Assembly (NCBI RefSeq): GCF_003063475.1
Contig: NZ_NESP01000001.1
Coordinates: 1,922,001 to 1,986,000 of the forward strand
Source: Limnohabitans curvus
GTDB taxonomy: Bacteria; Pseudomonadota; Gammaproteobacteria; Burkholderiales; Burkholderiaceae_C
DNA length: 64,000 nt
Reading direction: 5' to 3'
The translations under genes and the position numbers were made by a program. The notes beneath the pieces are model-generated. The model was not told the DNA's origin, did no database searches, and worked only from the letters and a program-made list of their open reading frames with translations. Of this stretch, positions 51,828 to 59,733 are shown one piece after another (position 1 is the first letter of the stretch; the number at the start of each line of letters is the position of its first letter).

Positions 51828-52742
51828 ATGGACATCGTTGTTGCCTGGGCCTTCATCCTTGGCGTGATGTGTTCAATCTCTTTGCTGATCGGTGCTTTGA
51901 TTGGCATTTACTTCAAGATACCCAAACGCATTGTTGGCTTGATGGCAGCATTTGGTGCCGGTGCCTTGCTGTCGGCTTTGGCCATTGAATTGGTAGCGCC
52001 GTCCATTGATGCTTTCATGCAGGCCAGCACGGCTGAAATCCGCGCTCACGAAGTCCGCAATTTTTTCCACCTCGTCGCGGGTGCGTTTGTGGGCGGGATT
52101 ATTTTTGTGCTGCTTGACTGGGTACTGATTGAGCATGGCGGCTACTTGCGCAAAACTGCGTTTCTGATTTCGAAAATCATGCACGAGCGGGCCCACTTGC
52201 CCCAGCACCATACGCAGCCTTTGCCCACGGGGCAAGATCTAGAGAAAAAACACGCCTCACACGACAACGCGGCCGTCGCCATTTGGTTGGGCAACTTGCT
52301 TGATGGCTTACCCGAGAGCTTTGTGGTCGGCACGGTGTTGATGGCCACGGTGACGGTCAGCGCTCATGCGGGCACGCCCGTGGTGTTTTGGGAGGTGCTG
52401 CCTTACACCTTGTTGGCAGGTTTGTTCTTGTCCAACTTGCCTGAAGCCTTGTCGAGCTCGGCGCAGATGCGCATGCAGGGCATGAGCGTGCAACGCATTT
52501 TGATCATGTGGCTTTCTTTGGTGCTGATGACCGGCGTGGCTGCTGCGCTAGGCGCCATCATGGGGGAGTGGGTACCGCACAACGCCATGGTCTTCATCGA
52601 AGGCCTGGCCGCAGGTGCCATGCTCACCATGATTTGTGCCGCCATGCTGCCCGAAGCCACGCATTTGGCACCGCCCAACTGGGTTGGTTTGGCCACTTTG
52701 AGCGGCTTCTTTTCAGCACTCTTGTTCAAGGTGCTCGAGTAA
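51828..52742 (+). CDS. ZIP-family-like metal transporter
   Basis: A 304-residue membrane protein with about eight hydrophobic helices. A cytoplasmic histidine-rich loop (ARAHLPQHHTQPL region, ~125-150) and ZIP-type helices with metal-binding motifs are seen: IWLGNLLDGLPESFVVG (HNxxDG-like), LSNLPEALSSSAQMR and EGLAAGAMLTMICAAMLPEA. Zinc or another divalent metal is the likely cargo, though true ZIP histidines are partly replaced by Asn in helix IV. It precedes the tRNA gene by ~40 bases. Confidence 0.75.
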   Translation: MDIVVAWAFILGVMCSISLLIGALIGIYFKIPKRIVGLMAAFGAGALLSALAIELVAPSIDAFMQASTAEIRAHEVRNFFHLVAGAFVGGIIFVLLDWVLIEHGGYLRKTAFLISKIMHERAHLPQHHTQPLPTGQDLEKKHASHDNAAVAIWLGNLLDGLPESFVVGTVLMATVTVSAHAGTPVVFWEVLPYTLLAGLFLSNLPEALSSSAQMRMQGMSVQRILIMWLSLVLMTGVAAALGAIMGEWVPHNAMVFIEGLAAGAMLTMICAAMLPEATHLAPPNWVGLATLSGFFSALLFKVLE

Positions 52743-52781
52743 AGCCGCATGCAAATTGGTTTACAATGCTGCCTTGATTCG

Positions 52782-52858
52782 GTGGTATAGCTCAGTTGGT
52801 TAGAGCGCAGCATTCATAATGCTGATGTCGCAGGTTCAAATCCCGCTACCACCACCAA
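52782..52858 (+). tRNA. tRNA-Met (CAT anticodon), elongator type
   Basis: A full cloverleaf can be drawn. The acceptor stem GGTGGTA/TACCACC is followed by a D-arm (GCTCAGTTGGTTAGAGC), an anticodon stem-loop GCATTCATAATGC with CAT, a T-arm (GCAGGTTCAAATCCCGC) and an encoded CCA end. The first acceptor base pair is G-C, as in elongator tRNA-Met. A -10-like TACAAT is at 52763-52768. Its 3' end is a likely integration site for the truncated integrase downstream. Confidence 0.96.
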
Positions 52859-52862
52859 AATA

Positions 52863-52894
52863 AAAACCCACAGTTTTGCGACTGTGGGTTTTTT
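52863..52894 (+). terminator. Rho-independent terminator after tRNA-Met
   Basis: AAAACCCACAGT (52863-52874) and ACTGTGGGTTTT (52881-52892) form a 12-bp stem with a 6-base loop, running into a T-rich stretch. It terminates the tRNA transcript. Confidence 0.92.
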
Positions 52895-52950
52895 CTTTGT
52901 GCCGTCACTTTGAGTGTCAAGTTGACAGGTTCCATGTTGTCTAAAGATTC

Positions 52951-53025
52951 AGACAGTCTGAGACAGAAAAAGACAGTTTTCAGCCTGTTTTATTGAATGG
53001 CAAGTTGTCATTTCAAAGGACAACT
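52951..53025. repeat. Phased AGACAG repeats and inverted repeat upstream of the integrase
   Basis: AGACAG occurs at 52951, 52961 and 52971, exactly ten bases apart, so all face the same side of the helix. A further GACAG is at 52924. Beyond them AGTTGTC (53003-53009) and GACAACT (53019-53025) form an inverted repeat. Such phased short repeats between a tRNA and an integrase gene are typical of arm-type integrase or excisionase sites; this is inference. Confidence 0.5.
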
Positions 53026-53119
53026 GTGGGCGAGTTGATGGGCAAGTAGGTGCCTGACTTCTAACTTGTTCCCCTAGATAAATTTGCGTACCTAAGTGTT
53101 CAACTAGTATTCTGAGCAC

Positions 53120-53779
53120 ATGCGTGATTTCAGAGAGTTTGAAGCAGCCAACGACACTGAGTTCAAGCCCCAACGCCATCAAACGAGTCAGATCCCTGAG
53201 TCAGTCACCCCAATACAAAACTACCCAAGCAAGCTACGCATCTATCTGACGAATGCGAGCCCGTTTTGGCAAGTCAAGTGCTACTTCAAGAACAAGACCT
53301 ACACAAAGAGTCTCAGAACCACGAATCGCTCAGTCGCAAAGAACGCAGCTAAAGAGTTCTTTCATCACACAGTAGCTGAGATTTACGGTGCGTCATTGAC
53401 TGAATTGACGCCCAAGCGAGTCAACAAAGAACTGTTGTTCAGAGACTTTGTAGAACCCACACTCGCTGTAGAGCGAGCGAGAGTCAGTCGTGGGGAGTTT
53501 TCAAAAGCAAGTCTCAAGACGCTTGAAAACCGTCTGTACAAAACGATTGTTCCCTTTTTCAAAGACAGAAGCATCAAAGATGTTGGGTACTCAGACATTT
53601 CTAGATTCGTTCAGTTGTTGAGCAATGAAGAGCACTCAAACATCACGATTCATCAGTACTTAGTCTGTGTTCGCAAAGTCTTGAACCATGCGTATGAGAC
53701 AGATGTGATTCAGCAAATACCCAAGTTCCCAAGCTGGCATTCCCCCAAACCTCTAGACACTTTTCATAGCGCAGTTTGA
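53120..53779 (+). pseudogene. Tyrosine recombinase (integrase), truncated by the IS3 element
   Basis: About 205 native residues remain. An N-terminal arm-binding-like part (SPFWQVKCYFKNKTYTKSLR) is followed by a SAM-like core-binding domain (~115-205, FVEPTLAVERARVSRGEFSK, RLYKTIVPFFKDRSIKDVGY and VRKVLNHAYETDVI). The sequence then runs into the IS end at 53735, and the last ~15 residues and stop codon are IS sequence. The catalytic domain with the Arg-His-Arg-Tyr residues is missing and is not found on the other side of the IS, so the protein cannot recombine. It lies 260 bases from tRNA-Met in the same orientation, as island integrases do. Confidence 0.85.
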
Positions 53780-54627
53780 CGCTGCCGCTCGAACTCATAG
53801 GGGCTGAGTTGATCGAGGTGCTTATGGCGTCGAACTCGATTGTAGAAACCCTCGATGTAATCGAAGATGTCCGACTTAGCTTCAGCCCGAGTTTGGTAAA
53901 TCCGCTTCTTGATTTGTTCGCTCTTCAAATTACTGAAGAACGATTCAGCAACCGCGTTATCCCAGCAGTTGCCTCGACGGCTCATGCTCGGGCTCAGTCG
54001 GTTGTCTTTGCACCAGCGGTTGAACTCATCGCTGCCAAATTGGCTACCCTGGTCAGAATGGATGATCACTGAGTCCTTTGGCCTTCTGCGCCACACCGCC
54101 ATCGTCAATGCATCCAGCACCAAGCTCGTCTGCATGCGTGGGCCCATACTCCATCCCACCACCGCACGCGAATGCAAATCTAGTACAGCCGCCAAATACA
54201 GCCACCCTTCATGTGTGCGGATATACGTGATGTCCGTCACCCAAGCTTGGTCGGGTTCGTCGTGTTGGAACTGGCGCTGCAACTGGTTGGGCGCAACCAA
54301 TGAAGGCTTGCCCACTTTGTACCTAGGGCGTTTGTAGCCTCGAACTGATTTGATTTGAGCCACACGCATCAGCCGCGCCACACGGTTTTCGCTACAAGCC
54401 ACGCCAGCTTCACGCAGGTCACAGAAGATGCGCGGACTGCCGTAGATGCCCATGCTCTGGTCGTAGAACTCTTTGATCTTTGCCGTCAACACCTCATTGG
54501 CTCTTGCCCTTGCTGAGAGCGGCTCATGCAGCCAAGCGTAGTAGCCGCTGCGGTGAACTTTGAGAACGCGGCACATGCTGGTGAGTTTGAATTCGGATCG
54601 GTGGGCTTGAATAAATGCGTACTTCAC
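53764..54627 (-). CDS. IS3-family transposase OrfB (DDE integrase)
   Basis: The 287-residue OrfB contains the rve catalytic core with the DDE triad. The first Asp is in WVTDITYIRTHEGWLYLAAV, the second in VIIHSDQGSQFGSDEF and the Glu in RRGNCWDNAVAESFFSNLKS. The HTH-like N-terminal segment (LKVHRSGYYAWLHEP) and the C-terminal YIEGFYNRVRRHKHLDQLSP are also typical. In IS3 elements it is made as an OrfAB fusion by -1 frameshifting. Its ATG overlaps the orfA stop. It appears intact, so the element may be active. Confidence 0.95.
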   Translation of the reverse strand: MKYAFIQAHRSEFKLTSMCRVLKVHRSGYYAWLHEPLSARARANEVLTAKIKEFYDQSMGIYGSPRIFCDLREAGVACSENRVARLMRVAQIKSVRGYKRPRYKVGKPSLVAPNQLQRQFQHDEPDQAWVTDITYIRTHEGWLYLAAVLDLHSRAVVGWSMGPRMQTSLVLDALTMAVWRRRPKDSVIIHSDQGSQFGSDEFNRWCKDNRLSPSMSRRGNCWDNAVAESFFSNLKSEQIKKRIYQTRAEAKSDIFDYIEGFYNRVRRHKHLDQLSPYEFERQRQTAL

Positions 54628-54911
54628 CCGGACTGCTTTGCAAAGTACGCGGCGGCCTTTTTTAGGATATCGCGCTCCTCGGTAGTGCGTCTTAGCTCAG
54701 CCTTGAGCTTGGCCATCTCGGCTTGCAGCACCTTTAGATCGTTGGTAGATGGTTCATCAGCCTTTTTGAACTTACTGACCCACGTGTACAGAACACCTTC
54801 AGCAATGCCTAGTCGCTTGGCTACATCGACAACCGAGTGGCCTTTATCGATGACTTGTTTGACTGCCTCGTCTTTGAACTCAGGGGCATATTTCGCTCGT
54901 TGCATTTGCAA
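54624..54911 (-). CDS. IS3-family OrfA (helix-turn-helix protein)
   Basis: The 95-residue OrfA has an HTH_Tnp_1-type domain (YAPEFKDEAVKQVIDKGHSV, then DVAKRLGIAEGVLYTWVSKF) and a leucine-zipper-like coiled coil (DLKVLQAEMAKLKAELRRTT). Near the end, the slippery heptamer A-AAA-AAG in the correct frame (54663-54657, - strand) is where ribosomes would slip -1 to make the OrfAB transposase. Confidence 0.94.
   Translation of the reverse strand: MQMQRAKYAPEFKDEAVKQVIDKGHSVVDVAKRLGIAEGVLYTWVSKFKKADEPSTNDLKVLQAEMAKLKAELRRTTEERDILKKAAAYFAKQSG
54657..54663 (-). other. Programmed -1 ribosomal frameshift site (A6G)
   Basis: On the - strand the heptamer AAAAAAG is read as CTA AAA AAG in the orfA frame, the classical IS3-family slippery sequence. 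It lies about 33 bases before the orfA stop, inside the region where a shift would enter the orfB frame. Confidence 0.8.
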
Positions 54912-55023
54912 TTCTCCATTTCAGTTTTGACATCATATTTGTCTACTGATTTGGGGGAATGCCAGCCCGGGTTCAGTGAAGCGTATGCGGCGCTTGAGCA
55001 GGTGAAACATCCCCCATCCCTGC

Positions 55024-55042
55024 CTTCCCCGAAAGGGGAAAG
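55024..55042. repeat. Small GC-rich hairpin in the gap after the IS
   Basis: CTTCCCC, a GAAA tetraloop and GGGGAAAG form a stable short hairpin. The 200-base gap 54965-55166 otherwise shows no convincing gene. A + strand frame starting PGFSEAYAALEQ right after the IS end may be the tail of a gene cut by the IS, but it is too short to judge. Confidence 0.4.
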
Positions 55043-55166
55043 GAGTGTTCAGCCGGTTGCAACTGGCGCCTGCACGGTTAAGCAACAGAAAGTGCTTGAA
55101 GATGACACTAAGTAAAAAATTCAAGCCCTTTGTGACCGCGCCCGCGGTTCGTGATCGGCCATTGGC

Positions 55167-55874
55167 TCAGACGCTGATGCGCTCTATCAGCTCGGCGCGG
55201 GCCGTGGTCTCGCGTGCATCGCCGGACAGCGTGATCTGGCCGCGCTCAACCAAGTAAAAGCGGTCAGTTAATTCCAGTGCCAGATGCACGTTTTGTTCGA
55301 CTAGCACGATGGCGATACCGTCTTGCGTCAGCTCGCGCATCAGGCGAAAGAGGTCCTCCACGATCATCGGCGCCAGGCCTTCGGTGGGCTCGTCTATCAG
55401 CAGTAGCTTGGGCGCCCCGCTCAGCACCCGGGCGATGGCCAGCATCTGCTGCTCGCCACCGGACAGTGTGGTGCCCATCTGGCGGCGCCGGTCGGCCAGT
55501 CGCGGGAATCGGGTGTAGGTGGCTTCGAGCTTGCGCTGGCGTTCAGCGCGGCTCATGCCGGGGGCCTGCATAAAGCCAAGGCGAAGGTTTTCCTCCACCG
55601 TCAGGCCCGGAAATATGCGCCGGTCTTCAGGGACCAGGCCGATGCCCTGACGGCTGATCTGCTCGGCCGGGATGCCGGCCAGCGGGCGGGATTCAAAGTG
55701 AATGTCACCTTGCGATGGTTGGACCCAGCCGGCGATGGTCTTCATCACCGTGGTCTTGCCCACGCCATTGCGGCCAAACAGGCCAACTACTTCGCCCGGC
55801 TCGACGCGCAGGTCGATGCCTTGCAGCACATGGCTAAGGCCATAGTGAGTATGTACATCACGCAGTTCTAGCAT
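55167..55874 (-). CDS. livF: Branched-chain amino acid-type ABC transporter ATP-binding protein LivF
   Basis: A 235-residue ABC ATPase of the LivF type. It has Walker A GLFGRNGVGKTTVMKTIAGW, signature LSGGEQQMLAIARVL, Walker B LLLIDEPTEGLAP and the H-loop-like VLVEQNVHLAL. The N-terminus LELRDVHTHYGLSHVLQGID is the usual LivF start. It ends the - strand operon, nine bases after livG. High GC and codon use differ from the flagellar genes. Confidence 0.94.
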   Translation of the reverse strand: MLELRDVHTHYGLSHVLQGIDLRVEPGEVVGLFGRNGVGKTTVMKTIAGWVQPSQGDIHFESRPLAGIPAEQISRQGIGLVPEDRRIFPGLTVEENLRLGFMQAPGMSRAERQRKLEATYTRFPRLADRRRQMGTTLSGGEQQMLAIARVLSGAPKLLLIDEPTEGLAPMIVEDLFRLMRELTQDGIAIVLVEQNVHLALELTDRFYLVERGQITLSGDARETTARAELIERISV

Positions 55875-55883
55875 GCTGATTTC

Positions 55884-56633
55884 CTATTTATGTTCGCCAA
55901 AGTAGGCCGCCTGGACGCTGGCATTGCCGCGTACCTCAGCGGGTGTGCCTTCGGCCAGTTTCTGCCCCTGGTGCATCACCACGACGTGGTCCGACAGGTT
56001 CATCACCAATTCCACGTCGTGCTCGACCAGCAGGATGCTCAGGCCGTGCTCGGTTGCCAGACTGCGGATCAGCGCCTCGGTCTCCTGGGTGTCGGCATGG
56101 CTCATGCCTTGGGTAGGCTCGTCGAGCAGCAGCATGCGTGGGCGCGCGGCCAGCGCGACGGCGATTTCCAGTCGGCGCTGCTCGCCATGGGAGAGGTAGC
56201 CGGCCAGCGCATCAGCTTGGGCCTGTAGGTCGAACTGCGCAATTAACTCGTCTACCCTGGCCCCGGCGCTGGACGATGAGCCCACGGGGCGCAACCAGCC
56301 CTGGCCCTGCTCCAGGAACTGGGCTGCCAATCGCAGGTTCTCGCGTACCGGCAGCTCAAAAAACAGATTGGTGATCTGGAACGAACGGGCCAGCCCGGCG
56401 CGCAGCATGCGGTCGGGTGATGCGCCTGTGACGTCCTCGCCTTCAAAGAGCACATTTCCGGTCGAGGGCGCGATCGCCCCGCTGATCAAGTTGAACAGGC
56501 TGCTTTTGCCGGCGCCGTTGGGGCCGATGATCGCAGTGATCTTCCCGCGCTGGGCGTCCAGACTGACGTCGTTGACTGCTTGCAGCGCGCCGAAGCGCAC
56601 CCCTAAACCACGCACACTCAGTATCGGCTGCAT
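55884..56633 (-). CDS. livG: Branched-chain amino acid-type ABC transporter ATP-binding protein LivG
   Basis: A 249-residue ABC ATPase. It has Walker A IIGPNGAGKSSLFNLISGAI, the LivG-specific Q-loop region ARSFQITNLFFELPVRENL, signature LSHGEQRRLEIAVAL and Walker B MLLLDEPTQGM with LLVEHDVELVM. The frame is open far upstream, but ATG 56633 overlaps the livM stop (ATGA) and gives the normal length. Confidence 0.95.
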   Translation of the reverse strand: MQPILSVRGLGVRFGALQAVNDVSLDAQRGKITAIIGPNGAGKSSLFNLISGAIAPSTGNVLFEGEDVTGASPDRMLRAGLARSFQITNLFFELPVRENLRLAAQFLEQGQGWLRPVGSSSSAGARVDELIAQFDLQAQADALAGYLSHGEQRRLEIAVALAARPRMLLLDEPTQGMSHADTQETEALIRSLATEHGLSILLVEHDVELVMNLSDHVVVMHQGQKLAEGTPAEVRGNASVQAAYFGEHK

Positions 56634-57619
56634 CAGCGCTCTCCCTTGTTGCGGGCGTCCAGCCTGCGTTGTAGTAGCGGCGTCAGGTAGCCCATCAGAC
56701 CGCGCGGAAACATGATCACCACCACCACGAACAGCAGACCGATGACGATATGGTGGTGTGCGGTGTAGGAGCCCACGACCGAACGCAGCCCCGTGAGCAG
56801 GGCTGAGCCGTACAGCGGCCCTACCAAAGTGCCGGTGCCACCGACGATGACGTTGATCACCGCATTGCCTGATACTTGGAAGAACATCAGCTCGGGAGAG
56901 ACGAAGCCGCGCAGCATCGGGTAAAGCGCGCCACTGAGCCCGGCGATGCAGGCTGCCCCCACAAAAGCCATCAGCTTGAAGCGCCAAGTGGCAAAGCCCA
57001 GAAAGGCCACGCGGTGCTCGTTGGTGCGAATGGCTGAGAGCTGACGCCCTAGCGGCGTGTCCATCAGGTAGCGCAGCCCGGCGTACAGCGCGAAGATCGC
57101 CGCCAGCGTGACCAGAAAGAAGCCACCGGGGTGGCCCGAATCCAGGCCTGGCGCTATGACGGCCGCGGGCACGCCGATGATGCCGTCCGAGGCTCCGAGC
57201 TCGCGGGTGTTAAACACCACCTTGGAGACCACCTGGGCCAGCCCGAAACTAATGAGCGCAAAGTAAACGCCCTTGGCGCGAATTGCGATGATGCCGCCCA
57301 CCAGACCGGCCAACGCGCTAGCAGCCAGGGCTACGCTCAGGGCCAGCCAGAACGAGGCGTGCCACTCCTTGAGTACCAGCGCTGAGACATATGCGCCCAG
57401 ACCGAAGAACAGCGCCTGGCCCAGTGGCAGCAGACCCACGCCGCCGAGCAGCAGGTCAACTGAAAGTGCCAGCCCGCCGAAAATAAGAGCCTCTGTGGCC
57501 AGACGCAGAAAAAATACATCGCCTAACAACAGCGCCACTGCGGCAAAGCCCAGCGCGCCTACAAAAAAGACGATGGCCAGCAGGCGTACTGCCGGCGTGG
57601 AGGTGGCACTGTCATGCAT
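56633..57619 (-). CDS. livM: Branched-chain amino acid-type ABC transporter permease LivM
   Basis: A 328-residue inner-membrane permease with about ten hydrophobic helices. LivM landmarks are LLLGGVGLLPLGQALFFGLG, GIIAIRAKGVYFALISFGLA, the EAA-like loop SAIRTNEHRVAFLGFATWRF and the end MFPRGLMGYLTPLLQRRLDA. The upstream frame to 57766 lies in livH. ATG 57619 is chosen because it overlaps the livH stop by eight bases. Confidence 0.93.
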   Translation of the reverse strand: MHDSATSTPAVRLLAIVFFVGALGFAAVALLLGDVFFLRLATEALIFGGLALSVDLLLGGVGLLPLGQALFFGLGAYVSALVLKEWHASFWLALSVALAASALAGLVGGIIAIRAKGVYFALISFGLAQVVSKVVFNTRELGASDGIIGVPAAVIAPGLDSGHPGGFFLVTLAAIFALYAGLRYLMDTPLGRQLSAIRTNEHRVAFLGFATWRFKLMAFVGAACIAGLSGALYPMLRGFVSPELMFFQVSGNAVINVIVGGTGTLVGPLYGSALLTGLRSVVGSYTAHHHIVIGLLFVVVVIMFPRGLMGYLTPLLQRRLDARNKGER

Positions 57620-58505
57620 GACCGAGCTTTCCGAAAAGTCCCTGAGGACGCCACATGAGCACCAGCACCATGATGCCGAACAGCAGAGGGTCGTTCCACA
57701 CAGGGGAAATGAACAAACTGGAGATGGACTGGATCTGCGTGAGCAGCAGACCAGAGAGCACCGCACCCTTGATCGAACCCATGCCGCCGATGATGACCAC
57801 GCTGAAGGCGATCAATACGAAATCGCGGCCCATGGTGGGGAACACCGAGTAGATCGGCGCCAGCAGTACCCCCGCGATGCCGGCCAACGCCACGCCAAAG
57901 GCGAAGGTGGAAGCGTAAACGCGCGAGACCGGCACACCCAGCGAGGCGCTCATGTGGCGGTCGAACGCCGCCGCACGAACGATGGCGCCCAGCGATGTGC
58001 GGAACACCAGCAGCCAGACCGCGGCAATCAGCAGCCCGCCGACTGCCATCACGAACAGCCTGTAGTTCGGAAAGAAAAGGCCTACGACCTCGGTGGCGCC
58101 CTGAATTGGCGTCTCTAGGCGCAGCGGGTTAGCCCCGAAGACAATCTTGAGAACATCCTCCAGCACGATTGCCACACCGAAAGTCAGCAACAGCGTGAGC
58201 GTGTGCCTATCCTTGCTGTGAAAGACGCGCTGGATCAGCCCCCGCTCGGTGACATAGCCTAAGACAGCCATCACTATGGGGGTGAGCGCCAGCGCCCACC
58301 AGAACGACAGCCCCAGGCCCAGCAAGGCCACGGCGAGGTAGGCGCCGATGGCGTAGAACTCGCCGTGCGCCATGTTGATGACATCCAGCAATCCAAAGAT
58401 GATGGTCAAACCCAGCGCCATCAGCACCACCGCCACGCCGATGGACAGGCCATTGATCATCTGAGGCGCAAGTACGAACTGAAGCCATTCGAGGGCGTCG
58501 ATCAT
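57612..58505 (-). CDS. livH: Branched-chain amino acid-type ABC transporter permease LivH
   Basis: A 297-residue permease with eight or so helices. LivH signatures include INGLSIGVAVVLMALGLTII, GLLDVINMAHGEFYAIGAYL, the AAAFDRHMSASLGVPVSRVY loop and GMGSIKGAVLSGLLL. It is the first permease after the binding-protein gene, separated from it by 11 bases. Confidence 0.95.
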   Translation of the reverse strand: MIDALEWLQFVLAPQMINGLSIGVAVVLMALGLTIIFGLLDVINMAHGEFYAIGAYLAVALLGLGLSFWWALALTPIVMAVLGYVTERGLIQRVFHSKDRHTLTLLLTFGVAIVLEDVLKIVFGANPLRLETPIQGATEVVGLFFPNYRLFVMAVGGLLIAAVWLLVFRTSLGAIVRAAAFDRHMSASLGVPVSRVYASTFAFGVALAGIAGVLLAPIYSVFPTMGRDFVLIAFSVVIIGGMGSIKGAVLSGLLLTQIQSISSLFISPVWNDPLLFGIMVLVLMWRPQGLFGKLGHA

Positions 58506-58516
58506 TGGGAAAGTCC

Positions 58517-59683
58517 TCAGAACTTGGTGCAGGTATCGGGGCCGATAGCGGCGTTGGCTGCCACTTTGCCGACGATCTCGAACTTGCCGCCGTTCACGCG
58601 TACCGCGTACATGTCCTGCATGGCCTGGTGGTCACCGGCACGCATGGTTTTTACGCCCTGCGGAGTGGCCCACTGCAGGCCACGCATCGCTGCGCGTACC
58701 TGGTCTGTTTCGGTGCTCTTGGCTTTTTCGACTGCCGCTTTGTAGAAGAAAAGTACGCCGTAGCTGTCGGCGCCATACAGATCAGGCTGGACTTTGTTGG
58801 CTGCTTCAAAGCTGGCGACGAACTTCTTGTTCTCGGGGCTGTCGATGTTGGGCGAGAAGCCCACACCGGTCACAAAGCCGTCAGCCGCTTTGCCAATGGC
58901 CTGCAGGTTCTGTGAGGTCACCGTGCCCGAGGCGCCCACCACCTGCACATTGCGGTTCAGACCGAATTCGGCCATCTGGGTAAAAAGACGTACCGTGTCG
59001 TTGCCGGCTACCGAAGTGTAGACCACCGTCGGACGGGCTGAGCGCATCTGGCCGAAGAAGGGTGAGTAGTCCTTGTTGTCCAGAGGAGCGAAAACTTCAC
59101 CCACAGTCTTGGCGCCCTTGCCTTCGGCGGCCGATTTAAAGGCCGCCACGGTGCTGCGACCCATCTCGTAGTCAGGACCTAGATAAAACACATTGGCGTT
59201 GGGCTTGGTGGCAGCCATCCAGTCGGCCAACGCGGCCGACTGCATGCCGGCGCGGGCGTTCACACGGAACACATTGGGCGAGCACTTGTCTCCGGTGATC
59301 GAGTCAGCAAAAGACACGGTCGTGGCAATCAGGCGGTTGTTGCGTTCGGCCACTTGGCCCACGGCCAGCGTGGAGCCGGAGTTCACGGTGCCAGTCAGAA
59401 AGTCAACCTTGCCGACCTGGAATAGCTTTTCAGCCTTTTGCACAGCGACGGCTGGATTGGCTTCCTCATCCTCATAGACCAGTTCAATAGATCGGCCCAT
59501 CACGCCGCCGCCAGCGTTGATTTCCTTGGCGGCCAGGTCCAGGCCCCACTTCACCTGCTGGCCAATGCCGGCATAGGTGCCCGACAACGGCGTGACCACA
59601 CCAACGCGGATAGGACCCGTCTGGGCTTGAGCGGCGACGCTGACGGCGGCGGCGATCAAGGCGGGAATTAGTTTTGTTGTCAT
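58517..59683 (-). CDS. Periplasmic substrate-binding protein of a Liv-type ABC transporter
   Basis: A 388-residue periplasmic binding protein with a Sec signal peptide (MTTKLIPALIAAAVSVAAQA, cleavage near AQA-QT). The type I fold (Peripla_BP_6) is seen in IRVGVVTPLSGTYAGIGQQV, LDLAAKEINAGGG and YVDEEANP-like segments, ending GPDTCTKF. Relatives bind branched-chain amino acids, amides or aromatic acids. Next to a CoA ligase and crotonase, an organic acid that feeds them is the most likely cargo. Confidence 0.88.
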   Translation of the reverse strand: MTTKLIPALIAAAVSVAAQAQTGPIRVGVVTPLSGTYAGIGQQVKWGLDLAAKEINAGGGVMGRSIELVYEDEEANPAVAVQKAEKLFQVGKVDFLTGTVNSGSTLAVGQVAERNNRLIATTVSFADSITGDKCSPNVFRVNARAGMQSAALADWMAATKPNANVFYLGPDYEMGRSTVAAFKSAAEGKGAKTVGEVFAPLDNKDYSPFFGQMRSARPTVVYTSVAGNDTVRLFTQMAEFGLNRNVQVVGASGTVTSQNLQAIGKAADGFVTGVGFSPNIDSPENKKFVASFEAANKVQPDLYGADSYGVLFFYKAAVEKAKSTETDQVRAAMRGLQWATPQGVKTMRAGDHQAMQDMYAVRVNGGKFEIVGKVAANAAIGPDTCTKF

Positions 59684-59733
59684 CTCTAGTCTCCTTCGGT
59701 TTTGTTTTCAGGTTGGGAAAAATAGTCGCCGGC

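Larger units (their letters stand above)
53735..54964 (-). mobile_element. IS3-family insertion sequence, apparently complete
   Basis: The element is ~1230 bp and bounded by perfect 15-bp inverted repeats: TGGCATTCCCCCAAA (53735-53749) and its complement TTTGGGGGAATGCCA (54950-54964). Inside are overlapping orfA and orfB on the - strand. The bases next to the ends (AGC before, GCC after) do not form a direct repeat. The flanks also do not belong to one gene, so the IS may sit at the junction of a deletion or rearrangement. Confidence 0.92.

Noticed and set aside
52951..52976. AGACAG repeats as a CRISPR array
   Set aside because: Units are only six bases long with four-base gaps, and no cas genes are present. 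There is no CRISPR array anywhere in the window.
53776..54337. + strand frames inside the IS3 element
   Set aside because: They are antisense to orfB, which has full DDE motifs on the - strand.
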